Assembly: GCA_010672585.1 (NCBI GenBank)
Contig: JAAHGF010000003.1
Span: 248,001-312,000, forward strand
Reading direction: 5' to 3'
DNA: 64,000 nucleotides
DNA from: Okeania sp. SIO1I7
Lineage (GTDB): Bacteria; Cyanobacteriota; Cyanobacteriia; Cyanobacteriales; Microcoleaceae
This document shows, piece after piece, positions 62,831 through 64,000 of the stretch. Every line of letters begins with the position of its first letter. Positions within the stretch are counted from its first letter, which is position 1. Both the position numbers and the translations under genes were made by a program. The notes under the pieces are model-generated. The model ran no database searches. It was not told the DNA's origin and was given only the letters and a program-made list of their open reading frames with translations.

Positions 62831-62926
62831 TTACTTATTGTCAGTTAATTAATTTTAAAGGGGATATGGTATAATTTTTTTTCTTAGCGATAATTCTATT
62901 TTTCCTAATTTGTATTGTGAAGTTCT

Positions 62927-62956
62927 CTCCCGTTAAATCGGAGATTATAACGGGAG
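62927..62956. terminator. Hairpin across the tnpB stop codon (element right end / reRNA 3' end)
   Basis: CTCCCGTT (62927-62934) and AACGGGAG (62949-62956) are perfect inverted copies with a 14-nt loop; the tnpB stop (62945-62947) lies in the loop. Such a structure at the tnpB 3' end is typical of IS200/IS605-type right ends and of the guide RNA that TnpB uses. No long T tract follows. Confidence 0.6.
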
Positions 62957-64000
62957 CTTCTTAAACAAAGAAGTTTCTTGTTTCACAGGCCGATCAATAT
63001 CTAAGCCTCCACAAGCAGACAAGATGATACCCACCTCGTTTAACGCTTTATTTAATATGTTAATTGCTGCATTTTCATCTCTATCTAAAACTGTTCCGCA
63101 TTTCTGACAAGAATGAGTTCTAATTGATAAAGTCTTAGGTACTTTGTGGCCACAATTACTACAATTTTGTGATGTATTGTGAGGGCTAACTTTGATTACA
63201 TGAATACCGCGTTTTACCGCCACTGCATTCAATTTTTCTATAAAATTTCCCCAGGCTACATCATAAATTGATTTTGATAGTTTAGTATTTTTTGCTAAAC
63301 CTCTAATATTTAAGTTTTCCACTGCAATCATGTCATATTGTTTAACTAATTTATGAGCAGTTTTATAGTGAAAATCTTCTCTTTGTCTAGCTATATGTTG
63401 ATGTAATCTAGCTATTCTATTTTGTGCTTTTTTCCAGTTGTTAGACCCAATTTCTTTTCTAGATACTTTTTTTTGCTTTCTTGCTAAATTAGATTGAGAT
63501 TTTCTATAGAATTTAGGTACAGAAACAGTGTCACCAGTATTGGTAGTTAAGAACTCTTTTAAGCCTACATCAATACCTACAGCATTTTTGATATTTTCTG
63601 TAGGAATTAAGCTAGGTACTGACTTATCTTCCAAACTGAAACTCACATAATAGCCATCAGCTTTTTTGGTTATAGTTGCAGTCTTGATCGTAAAACTATC
63701 TGGAATAGGTCTATGAACTATTACTGGAATAGTACCAAACCTACTAATAATTATTTGTTTTCCATCAAATTTTATTGCTGCTTTAGAATGATTGACTCTA
63801 CTAAAACATAATGACCTTAATTTCCCTGATTTTTTGAATCTTGGTCGTCCTCCACGTTTACCCTTTTTGTCCGGTATTAACCAACGTTTCCAAGCTTTAT
63901 CTAGTCTTTGTAAGTTAATTTGCTGGACTTCTGAATATATTTCTTTGTAGTCAGGAAATAACTTTTTTGTCTGTTTAAGTGCTGATTGCTGAAAATAATA
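62945..64000 (-). CDS. tnpB: TnpB, RNA-guided endonuclease of an IS200/IS605-family element (5' end cut by window edge)
   Basis: A shorter reading would start at an internal GTG (63646), but the frame is open to the window edge (351 visible residues) and the extra upstream part is clearly TnpB: QQINLQRLDKAWKRWL and GKRGGRPRFKKSGKLRS. RuvC residues are D144 (GIDVG), E228 (AVENLNI) and D308 (RDENAA). The zinc finger has CSNC (280-283) and CQKC (298-301). All catalytic and zinc residues are present, so it looks active. TnpB cuts DNA guided by an RNA from the element's right end, helping the element persist. The N-terminus and any tnpA lie outside the window, so I cannot say whether it is autonomous. 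A hairpin spans its stop codon. Confidence 0.93.
   Translation of the reverse strand, partial: YYFQQSALKQTKKLFPDYKEIYSEVQQINLQRLDKAWKRWLIPDKKGKRGGRPRFKKSGKLRSLCFSRVNHSKAAIKFDGKQIIISRFGTIPVIVHRPIPDSFTIKTATITKKADGYYVSFSLEDKSVPSLIPTENIKNAVGIDVGLKEFLTTNTGDTVSVPKFYRKSQSNLARKQKKVSRKEIGSNNWKKAQNRIARLHQHIARQREDFHYKTAHKLVKQYDMIAVENLNIRGLAKNTKLSKSIYDVAWGNFIEKLNAVAVKRGIHVIKVSPHNTSQNCSNCGHKVPKTLSIRTHSCQKCGTVLDRDENAAINILNKALNEVGIILSACGGLDIDRPVKQETSLFKKLPL

Overview
This 64 kb window comes from a filamentous, repeat-rich cyanobacterium. The sequence evidence is the chlorophyll synthase gene chlG, a ycf34 homologue, a cyanobacterial NosAFP-type ArsA/Get3 ATPase, a CyRepA1-family replication protein, Ser/Thr kinase-histidine kinase fusions, many HIP1 octamers (GCGATCGC) and abundant TTAATTA and AGCTGAT heptamer tracts. 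Low GC, low coding density and large intergenic spaces suggest an Okeania/Trichodesmium/Moorea-like lineage; that placement is inference.

Layout. 1-2250: 5' part of a GH116 beta-glycosidase gene running off the left edge. 2.8-8.7 kb: two alpha/beta hydrolases, small conserved unknowns, a GIY-YIG-like protein and a TPR protein. 9-17 kb: a geranylgeranyl-reductase-like flavoenzyme, a Uma2 endonuclease-like protein, a small coiled-coil protein, a class A penicillin-binding protein and an ABC exporter. 17.4-20.7 kb: a broken Rpn-type nuclease gene, chlG and an ArsA/Get3-like ATPase. 20.9-31 kb: a plus-strand module with a 2696-aa Rhs/YD-repeat protein, a secreted tail-collar protein and a small secreted cysteine-containing protein, closed by a clear intrinsic terminator. 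31-41.5 kb: a DUF559 protein, a conserved unknown, MAPEG, tsaB, a Ser/Thr kinase, ycf34 and the CCA-adding enzyme. 42-55 kb: MscS-like channel plus three large histidine-kinase genes, all on the minus strand. 56-64 kb: an Rpn remnant, CyRepA1, a lytic transglycosylase and the 3' part of a tnpB running off the right edge.

Functions that belong together: cell wall (PBP, lytic transglycosylase), chlorophyll/prenyl metabolism (ChlG, GGR-like), tRNA maturation (TsaB, CCA enzyme), and signalling (four large kinases beside an osmotic channel).

The most distinctive content is non-coding or mobile. (i) A MITE-like element with 11-bp terminal inverted repeats occurs twice, each copy flanked by a perfect 8-bp target duplication (8848-9017 and 39591-39702). 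(ii) The first 16 codons of tsaB are repeated five times in a tandem array upstream of the gene, and the 3' end of the mscS gene is likewise duplicated downstream of it, both beside GGAAGAGGGAAGA polypurine tracts. (iii) The intergenic repeats have invaded two large ORFs in frame (Rhs and the 2152-aa kinase). (iv) The best candidate for an undescribed protein system is the Rhs/collar/secreted trio.
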